DNA of 64,000 nt from Marinobacter nitratireducens (GTDB taxonomy: Bacteria; Pseudomonadota; Gammaproteobacteria; Pseudomonadales; Oleiphilaceae): contig NZ_ANIE01000003.1 in assembly GCF_000708045.1 (NCBI RefSeq), forward strand, positions 1 through 64,000, written 5' to 3'. The notes beneath the pieces were generated by a model. It was not told the origin of the DNA, did no database searches, and saw only the letters and a list, made by a program, of their open reading frames with translations. This document shows positions 17,816 through 27,355 of the stretch, one piece after another; the stretch's first letter is position 1; every line of letters begins with the position of its first letter. Position numbers and translations under genes: made by a program.

Positions 17816-18454
17816 TTATACGTCCTTCTGCTTGGTGCCGAAGATCTTGTCTCCCGCATCACCGAGTCCCGGCAGGATATAGCCTTTTTCGTTCAGCCGC
17901 TCGTCAATTGAGGCCGTATAGATAGAGACATCCGGATGGGCCTCAAGAACTTTCTCTACGCCTTCCGGGGCAGCGACAAGCACCAGGGCGCGAATTTCCG
18001 TGCTGCCCGCTTTCTTCAGCAAATCGATCGTGGAGATCAGGGAACCGCCGGTGGCCAGCATTGGATCCACAATCAAGGCCAGACGCTGGTCGAGTTCGCC
18101 CACCAACTTTTCCAGGTAGGTGCTGGCTTCCAGAGTCTCTTCGTTGCGAATCTGTCCAACCACGCTCACACGTGCGCTGGGAATCAGACTGAGCACGCCA
18201 TCAAGCATACCGAGACCGGCCCGGAGGATGGGGACGATGGTGACCTTTTTGCCCTGAATCTGCTCCACCTTGACCGGGCCGGCCCAGCCCTCAATGGTTT
18301 CTTCCTGAAGCGTGAAGTCCTGGGTCGCTTCGTAGGTCAGCAGCGTTCCAACCTCCTGGGCCAACTCGCGAAAGTTCTTGGTGCTGATGTCGGCACGGCG
18401 CATCAGGCCGAGTTTGTGTTGAATCAGCGGGTGTTTAACCTCGTGGATGGGCAT
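17816..18454 (-). CDS. upp: uracil phosphoribosyltransferase
   Basis: Upp converts uracil and PRPP to UMP in pyrimidine salvage. The 212-residue product has the type I PRTase PRPP loop DPMLATGGS at residues 130-138 and the uracil-binding C-terminal region with [12 protein letters not shown]. The start at 18454 follows AGGTGAC and gives the standard length (E. coli 208) and N-terminus. The same frame is open 67 codons further upstream but that extension has no family similarity. First gene of the upp-uraA-methyltransferase operon, divergent from flhA. Confidence 0.97.
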   Translation of the reverse strand: MPIHEVKHPLIQHKLGLMRRADISTKNFRELAQEVGTLLTYEATQDFTLQEETIEGWAGPVKVEQIQGKKVTIVPILRAGLGMLDGVLSLIPSARVSVVGQIRNEETLEASTYLEKLVGELDQRLALIVDPMLATGGSLISTIDLLKKAGSTEIRALVLVAAPEGVEKVLEAHPDVSIYTASIDERLNEKGYILPGLGDAGDKIFGTKQKDV

Positions 18455-18572
18455 GGGGTCACCTGTGTGTCTGGATTGGTTGGGATAAGCGTACAAATGT
18501 CGCAAAGGATACCGTATCTCGCCTGCTGCGTCAGGCCGCCAGGGGGGAAACGGCCGCAATCTGTGTAAGGAG

Positions 18573-18588
18573 TGGTACGGATCTTGCC
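18573..18588 (+). promoter_or_regulatory. sigma-54 promoter upstream of flhA
   Basis: TGGTACG at 18573-18579, four bases, then TTGCC; GG 18574-18575 and GC 18586-18587 are exactly ten bases apart. It matches the TGGYACG-N4-TTGC consensus almost fully and lies 86 bases before flhA. In P. aeruginosa flhA also heads an RpoN-dependent unit. Confidence 0.82.
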
Positions 18589-18672
18589 ACGTTTCTAACA
18601 AGTGATGCTTCGGCGTCAGATTTTCGACCCTGAAAACGCCTGCGGGCGCGGCCAAGCGGAGATGTTTCCGGC

Positions 18673-20847
18673 ATGGACAGAGCTCTAGTCCTCAACAACG
18701 TCAAATCCCTGACGCATGGAAATCTGGGCATTCCCATAATGCTGATGGGGCTTCTGGGTATGATGATCCTGCCCATGCCTGCGTTCCTGCTGGACGTCTT
18801 CTTCACGTTCAATATCACCCTCGCCATCGTTATTCTGCTGGTATGTGTTTACGCGCTGCGTCCCATGGAATTTGCCTCGTTCCCAACGGTGCTGCTGGTC
18901 GCAACGCTGCTACGTCTGGCGCTGAATGTGGCGTCGACCCGAATTGTATTGCTCGAAGGGCACGAGGGGGGCGATGCTGCGGGTAAGGTCATCGAATCCT
19001 TCGGTGCCGTCCTGATCGGCGGTAACTATGCCGTCGGTCTTGTGGTGTTTGCCATCCTGATGATTATCAACTTCCTGGTGGTCACCAAAGGTGCTGGCCG
19101 GGTCTCCGAGGTCAGTGCACGTTTTACCCTGGATGCGATGCCTGGCAAGCAGATGGCGATTGATGCTGATCTCAATGCGGGGCTGATCAATCAGGAAGAG
19201 GCCAAGCACCGTCGGGCGGAAATCGCCCAGGAAGCGGATTTCTACGGATCGATGGACGGTGCATCGAAATTCGTGAAAGGCGATGCGGTTGCCGGTCTGC
19301 TCATCCTCGCCATTAACATCGTTGGTGGTGTTGCTATTGGCATGCTGCAGCATGGTCTGGATTTTGGTCTGGCTATGCAGCGCTACGCGTTGCTGACCAT
19401 TGGTGATGGTCTGGTCGCCCAGATCCCCTCTCTGTTGCTGTCTACTTCTGCGGCCATCATGGTCACCCGGGTTACCTCCAGTCAGGATATGGGCGGCCAG
19501 ATACTCAGCCAGATGTTCAGTGCGCCCAAGGCCTTGGCCATTGCCGCCGGGATCCTGATCATCCTCGGTCTTATCCCAGGTATGCCCCATGTGGCTTTCC
19601 TCGGGTTGGGCGGGATCGCAGCCGGTGCCGCCTGGTATATCTGGAAGCGAGACCGGCAGACCGTGGAGGAGGAAGGTGTCTTTCCGGGGCGCGGTGGGCC
19701 AGCGCCTGGCGTGCGGCCAGCGGGGCGTGATCTGCCCCCCGGTGGAGAAGGCGAGTCTGGTGGTCAGTTGCCGGCTCCCAATGAGAGTAAAGAGCTGGGT
19801 TGGGATGATGTAGCAACGGTCGATATCGTCGGACTGGAGGTCGGATACAGGCTGATTCCTCTGGTCGATAAATCCCAGGGTGGTCAGTTGCTCAGCCGTA
19901 TCAAAGGCGTGCGGAAGAAACTGTCACAGGACCTCGGCTTCCTGATGCCGTCCGTGCATATCCGCGACAACCTCGACCTGATGCCCAATGTTTATCGCAT
20001 TACGCTGATGGGCGTGACCCTGGCAGAAGCGGAGATTCATCCGGATCGGGAGCTGGCCATTGATCCGGGGCAGGTATTTGGCAAGGTTGAAGGGATTGAA
20101 GGCAAGGATCCCGCCTTCGGTCTGGATGCCTGCTGGATTGAGGCAGACAAGAAAGACCAGGCGCAGACCCTGGGCTACACGGTCGTGGACGCCAGCACGG
20201 TTGTCGCGACCCATCTCAACCAGGTGCTTCAGAAGCATGCCCACGAGCTGCTGGGGCATGAGGAGGTCCAGAAGTGGCTTGATCAGCTGGAGAAGATTTC
20301 CCCGAAACTGGCGGAAGAGCTGGTGCCAACCACTATTTCTATCAGCTTGCTGCTGAAGGTGCTCCAGAACCTGCTGAAAGAGGAAGTGCCCATCCGGGAT
20401 ATGCGCTCCATTGCGGAGGCCGTCGTCAACGTCCATCCGAAGAGCCAGGATCCGAAACTGCTGACCACGGTGGCCCGCCAGGCGCTGCGTCGGATGATTG
20501 TCCAGAGTATCTGCGGCAACGAACCCGAAATCCCGGTGATCACCCTGGACCCAGAGTTGGAACAGTTATTGCTGAAGTCTGTTCAGCAGAGTCAACAATC
20601 CGGCGGTCAGGACGATATAGGGCTGGTTCTTGAACCAAACATGGTTGAAAAGCTGCAGCGATCGCTGCAGGACAGCGTCCAGCGTCAGGAAATGCTCGGT
20701 AAACCGGCCATTCTGCTGGTTTCCGGGCCGTTGAGACCGGTGCTGGCGAAGTTTGCGAGTTACGGCGTGGAGCGGTTGCACGTGCTCTCGTACCAGGAAA
20801 TACCGGATAACAAACAGATCACGATTGTCGCGTCAGTTGGCCAGTAG
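18673..20847 (+). CDS. flhA: FlhA, flagellar export gate protein
   Basis: FlhA is the nonameric export gate: an N-terminal membrane part conducts protons and a C-terminal cytoplasmic ring docks substrates and chaperones. The 724-residue product has about eight membrane segments up to residue 325, including the FHIPEP-family signature region [18 protein letters not shown], and a conserved cytoplasmic domain from about residue 375. The linker (about residues 330-375) is Gly/Pro-rich and longer than in enterics, making the protein slightly over the usual 690-700. Behind a sigma-54 promoter. Confidence 0.97.
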   Translation: MDRALVLNNVKSLTHGNLGIPIMLMGLLGMMILPMPAFLLDVFFTFNITLAIVILLVCVYALRPMEFASFPTVLLVATLLRLALNVASTRIVLLEGHEGGDAAGKVIESFGAVLIGGNYAVGLVVFAILMIINFLVVTKGAGRVSEVSARFTLDAMPGKQMAIDADLNAGLINQEEAKHRRAEIAQEADFYGSMDGASKFVKGDAVAGLLILAINIVGGVAIGMLQHGLDFGLAMQRYALLTIGDGLVAQIPSLLLSTSAAIMVTRVTSSQDMGGQILSQMFSAPKALAIAAGILIILGLIPGMPHVAFLGLGGIAAGAAWYIWKRDRQTVEEEGVFPGRGGPAPGVRPAGRDLPPGGEGESGGQLPAPNESKELGWDDVATVDIVGLEVGYRLIPLVDKSQGGQLLSRIKGVRKKLSQDLGFLMPSVHIRDNLDLMPNVYRITLMGVTLAEAEIHPDRELAIDPGQVFGKVEGIEGKDPAFGLDACWIEADKKDQAQTLGYTVVDASTVVATHLNQVLQKHAHELLGHEEVQKWLDQLEKISPKLAEELVPTTISISLLLKVLQNLLKEEVPIRDMRSIAEAVVNVHPKSQDPKLLTTVARQALRRMIVQSICGNEPEIPVITLDPELEQLLLKSVQQSQQSGGQDDIGLVLEPNMVEKLQRSLQDSVQRQEMLGKPAILLVSGPLRPVLAKFASYGVERLHVLSYQEIPDNKQITIVASVGQ

Positions 20848-20904
20848 TGGCTGGCTGACAGGAGAACCAGCGCATCGAATGTCGCCGGTGGAGGATGAAA
20901 CAGC

Positions 20905-22188
20905 ATGAAAGTAAAACGTTTTTTTGCTCAGTCAATGGCGGAAGCCCTGAAGCAGGTCAGCGAGCAGATGGGGCCCGATGCCGTAATCCTCTCCAATCGC
21001 CGGGTTGATGGAGGTGTCGAGATCGTGACGGCCCTCGACTACGACGAAAACATGGCGCGTCAGAAGCTTGGCGATCAGGCCCGAGAAGCCACCAATGGCT
21101 CTCGACTGGCGGAAATGCAGGCAGACCAGCATCGGCTTCTCCAAGACGAGTTGAGCCGCTCCCGGGATCGAATCCGGGAAGTTCGCGAAAAGCGGGCCGG
21201 CGTGGGCGCTTCCTACATGGATGCGGTCATCCCCGAGGAGCCGGAAGACGATCATGGTTTTGCCGACCTGACCTCGCCGGTAAAATCGGAGGGCTACTCT
21301 GATGAGCTGGCACAGATGCGCGCAGAAATCAGTTCCCTGCGGGACATGATGAGTGCACGGCACGGAGAGCCAGAAAAGCCGGTCAACACCGCAGTGCAGC
21401 AGCGTCTGGCTGAGCGGCTGCAGGAATTCGGATTGGGTGCTGAGCTGGCCACGTCTCTGTCCCATCGTCACAAAGCCGGGCGTCTGGAGGACGGCTGGAA
21501 GCAGTCTCTCAAGATGCTGGCGACCGGTGTTCGCACCTCCAGGCAGGAGTGGCTCGATGAGGGGGGCGTCTATGCGCTGGTTGGTCCGACCGGATCCGGA
21601 AAAACCACAACCATCGGCAAGCTGGCAGCACGTTATGTATTGCGTCATGGTGCCGATTCTCTGGCGCTGGTAACCACGGATCGGTACCGGGTCGCTGCCC
21701 ACGAACAGTTGTTCGTGTTTGGGCGGATTCTAAACGTTCCGGTCAGGGTGGTGGACGAGAGCCATTCTCTGGATGATATTCTCGATGAGCTGTCGGACCG
21801 CCACCTGGTTCTGATCGATACGGCCGGCCTGACCAGCTCCGATCGCGGGTATCAGGAGCAGTTGGCCGAGCTGGCTCGTAGCCACCACAACATCCGGACC
21901 CATCTGGTGGTATCCGCCACGAGCCAGCCGCGCATCATGAAATCCGTCTGGCATTGCTATAAGATGGCAAATCTTGCGGGCTGCGTCATGACAAAAATTG
22001 ACGAAGCCCTTACCCTCGGGGAGTCGCTGGGGTTTGTGATGGAAACGGCGTTGCCTGTGGCCTACTACACCGACGGACAGAAAATTCCCGAAGATCTGCA
22101 TCATGCAGAAGCTGTCCCGCTGGTGCGACTGGCTGTGGAGCGGCTTAAAACGTTCAAACAGCAGCAGTCAGTCGCGGAAGGAGCCTGA
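20905..22188 (+). CDS. flhF: FlhF, SRP-type GTPase for polar flagellum placement
   Basis: FlhF marks the cell pole for flagellar assembly and, with FleN, sets flagellar number in polar flagellates. The 427-residue product has a conserved B-domain start (MKVKRFFAQSMAEALKQV), a variable linker, a helical N domain and the SRP54-type G domain from about residue 215 with G1 GPTGSGKTTT (227-236), TTDRYRVAAHEQ and the DTAGLTSSDRG motif. GGAGG lies ten bases before the ATG. It is between flhA and fleN as in Pseudomonas. Confidence 0.96.
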   Translation: MKVKRFFAQSMAEALKQVSEQMGPDAVILSNRRVDGGVEIVTALDYDENMARQKLGDQAREATNGSRLAEMQADQHRLLQDELSRSRDRIREVREKRAGVGASYMDAVIPEEPEDDHGFADLTSPVKSEGYSDELAQMRAEISSLRDMMSARHGEPEKPVNTAVQQRLAERLQEFGLGAELATSLSHRHKAGRLEDGWKQSLKMLATGVRTSRQEWLDEGGVYALVGPTGSGKTTTIGKLAARYVLRHGADSLALVTTDRYRVAAHEQLFVFGRILNVPVRVVDESHSLDDILDELSDRHLVLIDTAGLTSSDRGYQEQLAELARSHHNIRTHLVVSATSQPRIMKSVWHCYKMANLAGCVMTKIDEALTLGESLGFVMETALPVAYYTDGQKIPEDLHHAEAVPLVRLAVERLKTFKQQQSVAEGA

Positions 22189-22196
22189 TAGAGATT

Positions 22197-23009
22197 ATGA
22201 GCAAATCACATCCGGTACAGGTGATTGCGGTATCCGGTGGTAAGGGAGGGGTTGGTAAAAGCAACGTCTCGGTAAACCTCGGGATAGCCCTGGCTGAAAA
22301 AGGTCGGCGCGTTGTTTTGCTCGATGCGGATCTTGGCCTTGCCAATATCGATGTACTGTTGGGCCTGACTGCGAGCCGGAATCTGTCAGATGTGCTTTCA
22401 GGTGAGTGCGACCTCCGGGATGTCCTGGTTGATGGCCCGGGCGGCATCAAGATTGTGCCGGCCTCTTCCGGAACCCAACGTATGACGCAACTCAGCCCCA
22501 TGGAGCATGCCGGGCTGATCAATGCGTTCAGCGAACTGGGCGACCAGATCGACGTGCTGATTGTCGACACCGCAGCGGGTATTTCGGAATCCGTTGTCAG
22601 TTTTTTGAGGGCGTCGCAGGAACTGCTGTTGGTGGTCTGCGACGAGCCAACCTCGATCACAGATGCCTACGCTTTGATCAAACTCATGAACCGTGACTAC
22701 GGTACCAATCGCTTCCGCATTCTCGCTAACCAGGTGAGGAATGAGCAGGAAGGACGTCATCTCTTTGAAAAACTGACCCGGGTCACCGAGCGCTTCCTTG
22801 ATGTGGCACTACAATATGTGGGTATGGTGCCTTACGACGAAGCCGTAAAAAAGGCCGTTCAGCGTCAACGGGCAGTGCTCGACGCTTATCCCCGGGCCAA
22901 AGCCTCCCTGGCTATAAAAGCCCTGGCAGACAAAGTCGATAGTTGGCCGCTGCCCTCAACGCCCCGCGGCCACCTGGAATTTTTCGTGGAGCGGCTCGTC
23001 GAAGTCTGA
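22197..23009 (+). CDS. fleN: FleN (FlhG/MinD family), flagellar number regulator
   Basis: FleN is a MinD/ParA-like ATPase that limits polar flagella to one, by antagonising FlhF and the activator FleQ. The 270-residue product shows the deviant Walker A GGKGGVGKS (residues 14-22), the switch region DADLGLANIDVLLG and the Walker B-like VLIVDTAAGI. It follows flhF by eight bases. Presence of flhF-fleN and absence of lateral flagellar genes points to polar flagellation. Confidence 0.95.
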   Translation: MSKSHPVQVIAVSGGKGGVGKSNVSVNLGIALAEKGRRVVLLDADLGLANIDVLLGLTASRNLSDVLSGECDLRDVLVDGPGGIKIVPASSGTQRMTQLSPMEHAGLINAFSELGDQIDVLIVDTAAGISESVVSFLRASQELLLVVCDEPTSITDAYALIKLMNRDYGTNRFRILANQVRNEQEGRHLFEKLTRVTERFLDVALQYVGMVPYDEAVKKAVQRQRAVLDAYPRAKASLAIKALADKVDSWPLPSTPRGHLEFFVERLVEV

Positions 23010-23039
23010 ATCTGATCCAGTCAAAACAACACCGGATAC

Positions 23040-23783
23040 GTGACATTGGCGAAAAAACTGGGACTTTATCAGCAGGCTAGCGCGCAGGGGCCTTCCCTCC
23101 TTATTGAGGAACATGCGCCGCTGGTCAAGAAAATTGCCCTGCATTTGATGGCCCGGTTGCCTGACTCAGTGCAACTGGACGATTTGATGCAGGCTGGCAT
23201 GATCGGCCTTCTCGAGGCTGCCCAGCGCTATAGTTCCACCAAGGGGGCAACCTTTGAAACCTACGCGGGTATCCGAATCCGCGGAGCCATGGTGGATGAA
23301 ATCCGAAAAGGTGACTGGGTGCCGCGCTCGGTTCATCGCAATGCCCGCCGAATTTCTCAGGCCATCAAGGCGGTTGAAGACCGTCTTGGCCGTGAAGCCC
23401 AGGATTCTGAAGTGGCCGATGAGCTGGGTATTGAACTAACCGAATACCATGCCTCTTTGTCTGACGCGAACGGCGGTCGACTTTTTAGCCTCGATGAACT
23501 CAATGAATCCGGAGAGTTGCCGATAGAAGAATCAGAGGGCAGCGGAAATCCGTTTGACGGTATGGCATCTGATGCATTCCGCCACAGCCTGGCAGCGGCC
23601 ATTGAGGATCTGCCCGAGCGGGAAAAGCTGGTGTTGAGTCTTTACTACCAGGAAGAATTAAACCTTAAAGAAATCGGTGCGGTGCTTGGGGTTAGTGAAA
23701 GTCGAGTCAGCCAGATTCATAGCCAGGCGGCATTGAGATTACGAGGGCGCCTGTCTGATTGGCAGGAGGGCGCCGGAGAATAG
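23040..23783 (+). CDS. fliA: FliA, sigma-28 flagellar sigma factor
   Basis: FliA directs RNA polymerase to late flagellar and chemotaxis promoters and is held by FlgM until the hook is finished. The 247-residue product has sigma-70 region 2 (QLDDLMQAGMIGLLEAAQRY, ending with GAMVDEIRKGDWVPRS), region 3 and region 4 (LPEREKLVLSLYYQEELNLKEIG, then SESRVSQIHSQA). The start appears to be GTG at 23040, with only a weak ribosome site. A consensus FliA promoter occurs in this same window before parC. Confidence 0.95.
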   Translation: MTLAKKLGLYQQASAQGPSLLIEEHAPLVKKIALHLMARLPDSVQLDDLMQAGMIGLLEAAQRYSSTKGATFETYAGIRIRGAMVDEIRKGDWVPRSVHRNARRISQAIKAVEDRLGREAQDSEVADELGIELTEYHASLSDANGGRLFSLDELNESGELPIEESEGSGNPFDGMASDAFRHSLAAAIEDLPEREKLVLSLYYQEELNLKEIGAVLGVSESRVSQIHSQAALRLRGRLSDWQEGAGE

Positions 23784-23941
23784 GTTCTGGGCGGTCCATG
23801 AACCCTTTTGCTCTGTAGTTTTTGGTAACCGGTGCTTTACAACCGGAGTAAAGATCTGAAAATAAGCGATTAAACCAGCGGCCTGCTAGACTTCGAACAC
23901 AAAGGTCAAACGAATTCCGGGTGTTACAAACGGAGGTCCCA

Positions 23942-24325
23942 TTGGACAAGAACATGAAAATCCTCATCGTGGACGATTTCTCCACGATGCGACGGATCAT
24001 CAAGAACCTGCTGCGTGATCTTGGCTTCACCAATACGGATGAAGCGGATGACGGCAACACCGCGTTGCCCATGCTGAAAAGCGGCAAGTACGATTTCCTG
24101 GTGACTGACTGGAACATGCCAGGCATGACCGGGTTCGATCTGCTGAAGGCGGTCCGTGCTGACGAGGATCTCAAGACCCTGCCGGTCCTGATGGTCACGG
24201 CGGAGGCGAAACGGGATCAGATTGTTGCGGCGGCGCAGGCTGGGGTTAATGGCTATGTGGTAAAACCGTTCACCGCGGCGGTCCTCAAGGAGAAAATCGA
24301 AAAGATTTTCGAGCGAATTCAATAA
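23942..24325 (+). CDS. cheY: CheY, chemotaxis response regulator
   Basis: CheY-P binds FliM to reverse the motor. The product (127 residues from TTG 23942, or 123 from ATG 23954) is a single receiver domain with the acidic pair in [12 protein letters not shown], the phosphoacceptor in [11 protein letters not shown], the conserved Thr in LMVTAEA and Lys in VVKPFTA. The TTG is preferred because GGAGG is five bases upstream of it; a GTG at 23921 is unlikely. It begins the cheYZAB-motCD run, 158 bases after fliA. Confidence 0.95.
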   Translation: MDKNMKILIVDDFSTMRRIIKNLLRDLGFTNTDEADDGNTALPMLKSGKYDFLVTDWNMPGMTGFDLLKAVRADEDLKTLPVLMVTAEAKRDQIVAAAQAGVNGYVVKPFTAAVLKEKIEKIFERIQ

Positions 24326-24345
24326 CCAGAGGTCGGGTGGCTCTC

Positions 24346-25131
24346 ATGAGCGATAGCAAAAAGCCCCATCGCGGCCTCGAACCCGAGGTGGCGGAAAAAC
24401 TCAAACAGCAGGCCGCTGAACTCGCTGAAAGTACGCAAAACGGTGATTATGCCCGGTCGATGACCCTGATCAATGAACTCAGTGAGGTTCGCGATCAGAG
24501 TTTGTACCGTGAAGTGGGCCGGCTAACCCGGAGTCTTCACGAAGCGATACGGAACTTCCAGATTGATCCTCGCAGCGCCGAGCAGCAAGAGGCTCTGTCG
24601 AAGATGACCGACGCCTCGGACAGGCTTGAGTATGTCGTCCAGATGACCGGGGAAGCGGCCAATCGAACCATGGACCTGGTCGAAGAGACCATGCCGGTTG
24701 CCAGTGGGGTACGGGAGGAAGCCACAGCCCTGAGAGATGAGTGGCAGCGCTTGCGCCGACGTGAAATGGAGCCTGCGGAGTTCCGCGAGCTATACGGTCG
24801 TATTGACCGGTTTTTCGTTGGCCTGGCAAAGGATTCGGACACCATTTACGGAAATCTGTCTGAAATACTGATGGCGCAGGATTTCCAGGATCTCACCGGG
24901 CAGGTGATTCAGAAAGTTACCACTCTGGTGAAAGAGGTCGAAGAGCAAATGCTCAGTCTGGTTGTCATGGCGAGTCATGTTGATCAGTTGACGGGCACCG
25001 TGCACCAGATAGAGGAAAAAGAAGAGTCGCCAGAGAAGGGTGTAGGTCCTCAGATCAAAGCGGAAGAGCGTGAAGATGTAGTTTCGGGACAGGACGATGT
25101 CGATGACCTGCTGTCCAGTCTCGGTTTCTGA
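24346..25131 (+). CDS. cheZ: CheZ, CheY-P phosphatase
   Basis: CheZ removes phosphate from CheY-P. The roughly 261-residue product is mostly helical; the conserved catalytic segment is ILMAQDFQDLTGQVIQKV, containing the Asp-Gln pair (QDFQDLTGQ) that acts on the phosphorylated CheY, and the acidic C-terminal end DDVDDLLSSLGF is the usual CheY-binding tail. ATG 24346 or GTG 24337 could start it; the ribosome site AGAGG fits either imperfectly. It sits between cheY and cheA. Confidence 0.94.
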   Translation: MSDSKKPHRGLEPEVAEKLKQQAAELAESTQNGDYARSMTLINELSEVRDQSLYREVGRLTRSLHEAIRNFQIDPRSAEQQEALSKMTDASDRLEYVVQMTGEAANRTMDLVEETMPVASGVREEATALRDEWQRLRRREMEPAEFRELYGRIDRFFVGLAKDSDTIYGNLSEILMAQDFQDLTGQVIQKVTTLVKEVEEQMLSLVVMASHVDQLTGTVHQIEEKEESPEKGVGPQIKAEEREDVVSGQDDVDDLLSSLGF

Positions 25132-25149
25132 ATAATAAGAGGATGACGC

Positions 25150-27315
25150 ATGGCGTTTGATGCTGACGAAGAGATCCTGCAGGACTTCCTTGTTGAAGCG
25201 GGCGAGATACTCGAAAAGCTGTCCGAACAACTGGTAGATCTTGAGCAACATCCTGACGACAGCGATCTGCTCAACGCCATCTTCCGCGGATTCCACACGG
25301 TAAAGGGTGGTGCCGGCTTCCTGCAATTGGAAGCGCTGGTTAACTGCTGCCACTCCGCAGAAAACGTTTTCGACATTTTGCGCAATCACAAGCGTAAAGT
25401 GAGTGCTGAACTGATGGACGTTGTTCTGGAAGCTCTGGACAACGTCAACGCCATGTTCGAGCAGGTGCGCAACCATGAAGAACCAACACCGGCCCCGGAA
25501 GAACTGATCAATGCCCTGGACGCCTTTGCATTGCCCGAAGGTGAAGGCGAATCAGTCCCGGCTGTGGAGTCGGAAGCACCGGCCGAATCTGAACTGCCGG
25601 CCCAGGCTGAGACGGCAGGCAGTGATGAGTCGGGCGACGATGACGGTGGGGATATAACCGACGAAGAGTTCGAGCAGCTCCTGGATGCGCTGCATGACGG
25701 TGGCGCGCCGGGGCACGATGCGCCCAAGACTGCCGATGCTGATAGAAGCGCGGCAACCGGTGCGTCAGACGCTAACGGCGATGATGATATCACCGATGAC
25801 GAGTTCGAGGCGCTGCTTGATGAGCTTCATGGCAAGGGCAAGTTCTCCGGTGCGCAGTCCGCGGAGGAAACTCCGGCGGAAACTAAGTCTGAACCGAAAG
25901 CAGCCTCGGACGGTGGTGACGATCTGATCACCGATGACGAGTTTGAAAAGCTGCTAGACGATCTTCACGGCAAGGGCGGCAGCCCGACTGCCCAGTCTGG
26001 CGGAGAAAAGGCTTCGGATAAGTCAGCTGAGGTACCCAGGCCGGAAACCAAGCCGACACCGAAGCCTGAACCCAAGCCAGAACCAAAAGCGGAAGCCAAG
26101 CCGGTGCCCAAGACATCGACGCCCGCAGCCCCGGGCCGGGATGCCGCACCTGCCGCTGAAACGACGGTTCGCGTTGACACCAAGCGCCTCGACGACATCA
26201 TGAACATGGTGGGTGAGCTGGTGCTGGTCCGAAACCGGCTCCAGCGTCTGGGTGCCGAGAGTGAAGATGAGCAAATGCATAAGGCGGTGTCCAACCTGGA
26301 CGTGGTGACCACCGACCTCCAGTCCGCGGTCATGCAGACTCGTATGCAGCCCATCAAAAAGGTGTTTGGCCGCTTTCCCAGGGTTGTTCGGGATCTTGCC
26401 CGCAGTCTGAAGAAAGAAGTCAATCTGGTGATGCATGGTGAAGACACTGATCTGGACAAAAACCTTGTGGAGGCACTCTCTGATCCGCTGGTTCACCTCG
26501 TCCGGAACTCGGTGGACCATGGGATTGAGGCTCCGGACGTCCGGGAGAACGCTGGCAAGCCCCGCAAAGGCACCGTGACCCTGTCAGCGGAGCAGGAAGG
26601 GGACCATATCCTGCTGTCGATCCAGGATGACGGTGCCGGCATGGATCCCGAGGTTCTGAGGCGCAAGGCTGTTGAGAAGGGCATCTATGATCAGGACGCC
26701 GCTGATCGCCTGACGGATAATGAGTGTTTTAACCTGATATTTGCGGCCGGATTCTCCACCAAAGAGCAGATTTCCGACGTGTCCGGTCGTGGCGTCGGCA
26801 TGGATGTCGTCAAAACCAAGATTGGTCAGCTCAACGGCCAGATCAACATTGTGTCGGAGATGGGTAAAGGCTCTACGATCATTATCAAAGTGCCTCTGAC
26901 ACTGGCGATCATGCCGACCCTGATGATCATGCTTGGAGATCAGTCGTTTGCCTTGCCGCTGGTGAACGTGGTGGAAATTTTCCATCTGGATCTGACCAAG
27001 ACCAACATTGTCGATGGCAAGGAATGCATCGTGGTCCGGGACAAAGTGTTCCCGCTCTTCCATGTCAAACGGTGGCTTGTGAGGGACAACGCAGGTGAGG
27101 TTGAACCTGAGAACGCCCATGTTGTGATCGTGGCCATGGGTACGAAGCAGGTGGGATTTGTCGTTGATCAACTGATCGGACAGGAAGAGGTGGTGATCAA
27201 GCCACTCGGCAAAGCTCTCCAGGGAACGCCTGGAATGGCTGGGGCAACCATCACCGGTGATGGTCGGATCGCGTTAATTATTGATGTTCCCAGCCTGCTG
27301 CAGCATTACAGCTGA
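25150..27315 (+). CDS. cheA: CheA, chemotaxis histidine kinase with repeated linker motif
   Basis: CheA phosphorylates CheY and CheB in response to chemoreceptors. The 721-residue product has a P1 Hpt domain with phosphorylated His49 (FRGFHTVKGGAG), a long acidic linker, the P3 dimerisation helices from about residue 344, the P4 kinase domain (N box HLVRNSVDHGIE near 449, G1 DDGAGMDP near 493, G2 GRGVGMDVV) and the CheW-like P5 domain to the end. The linker contains three copies, about 45 residues apart (starting near 169, 214 and 260), of an ITDDEFExLLDxLH motif, then a Pro/Glu/Lys repeat tract. No classical P2 domain is evident, so the repeats may take its place. Confidence 0.95.
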   Translation: MAFDADEEILQDFLVEAGEILEKLSEQLVDLEQHPDDSDLLNAIFRGFHTVKGGAGFLQLEALVNCCHSAENVFDILRNHKRKVSAELMDVVLEALDNVNAMFEQVRNHEEPTPAPEELINALDAFALPEGEGESVPAVESEAPAESELPAQAETAGSDESGDDDGGDITDEEFEQLLDALHDGGAPGHDAPKTADADRSAATGASDANGDDDITDDEFEALLDELHGKGKFSGAQSAEETPAETKSEPKAASDGGDDLITDDEFEKLLDDLHGKGGSPTAQSGGEKASDKSAEVPRPETKPTPKPEPKPEPKAEAKPVPKTSTPAAPGRDAAPAAETTVRVDTKRLDDIMNMVGELVLVRNRLQRLGAESEDEQMHKAVSNLDVVTTDLQSAVMQTRMQPIKKVFGRFPRVVRDLARSLKKEVNLVMHGEDTDLDKNLVEALSDPLVHLVRNSVDHGIEAPDVRENAGKPRKGTVTLSAEQEGDHILLSIQDDGAGMDPEVLRRKAVEKGIYDQDAADRLTDNECFNLIFAAGFSTKEQISDVSGRGVGMDVVKTKIGQLNGQINIVSEMGKGSTIIIKVPLTLAIMPTLMIMLGDQSFALPLVNVVEIFHLDLTKTNIVDGKECIVVRDKVFPLFHVKRWLVRDNAGEVEPENAHVVIVAMGTKQVGFVVDQLIGQEEVVIKPLGKALQGTPGMAGATITGDGRIALIIDVPSLLQHYS

Positions 27316-27355
27316 GGCCATGCTTGCAGGGATAGGCTATCTGTAGGAGAAATGG

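Noticed and set aside
23849..23875. FliA-like promoter before cheY (TAAAG then GCGATTAA)
   Set aside because: Spacing is 9 rather than 11 bases and the -10 half matches only five of eight positions.
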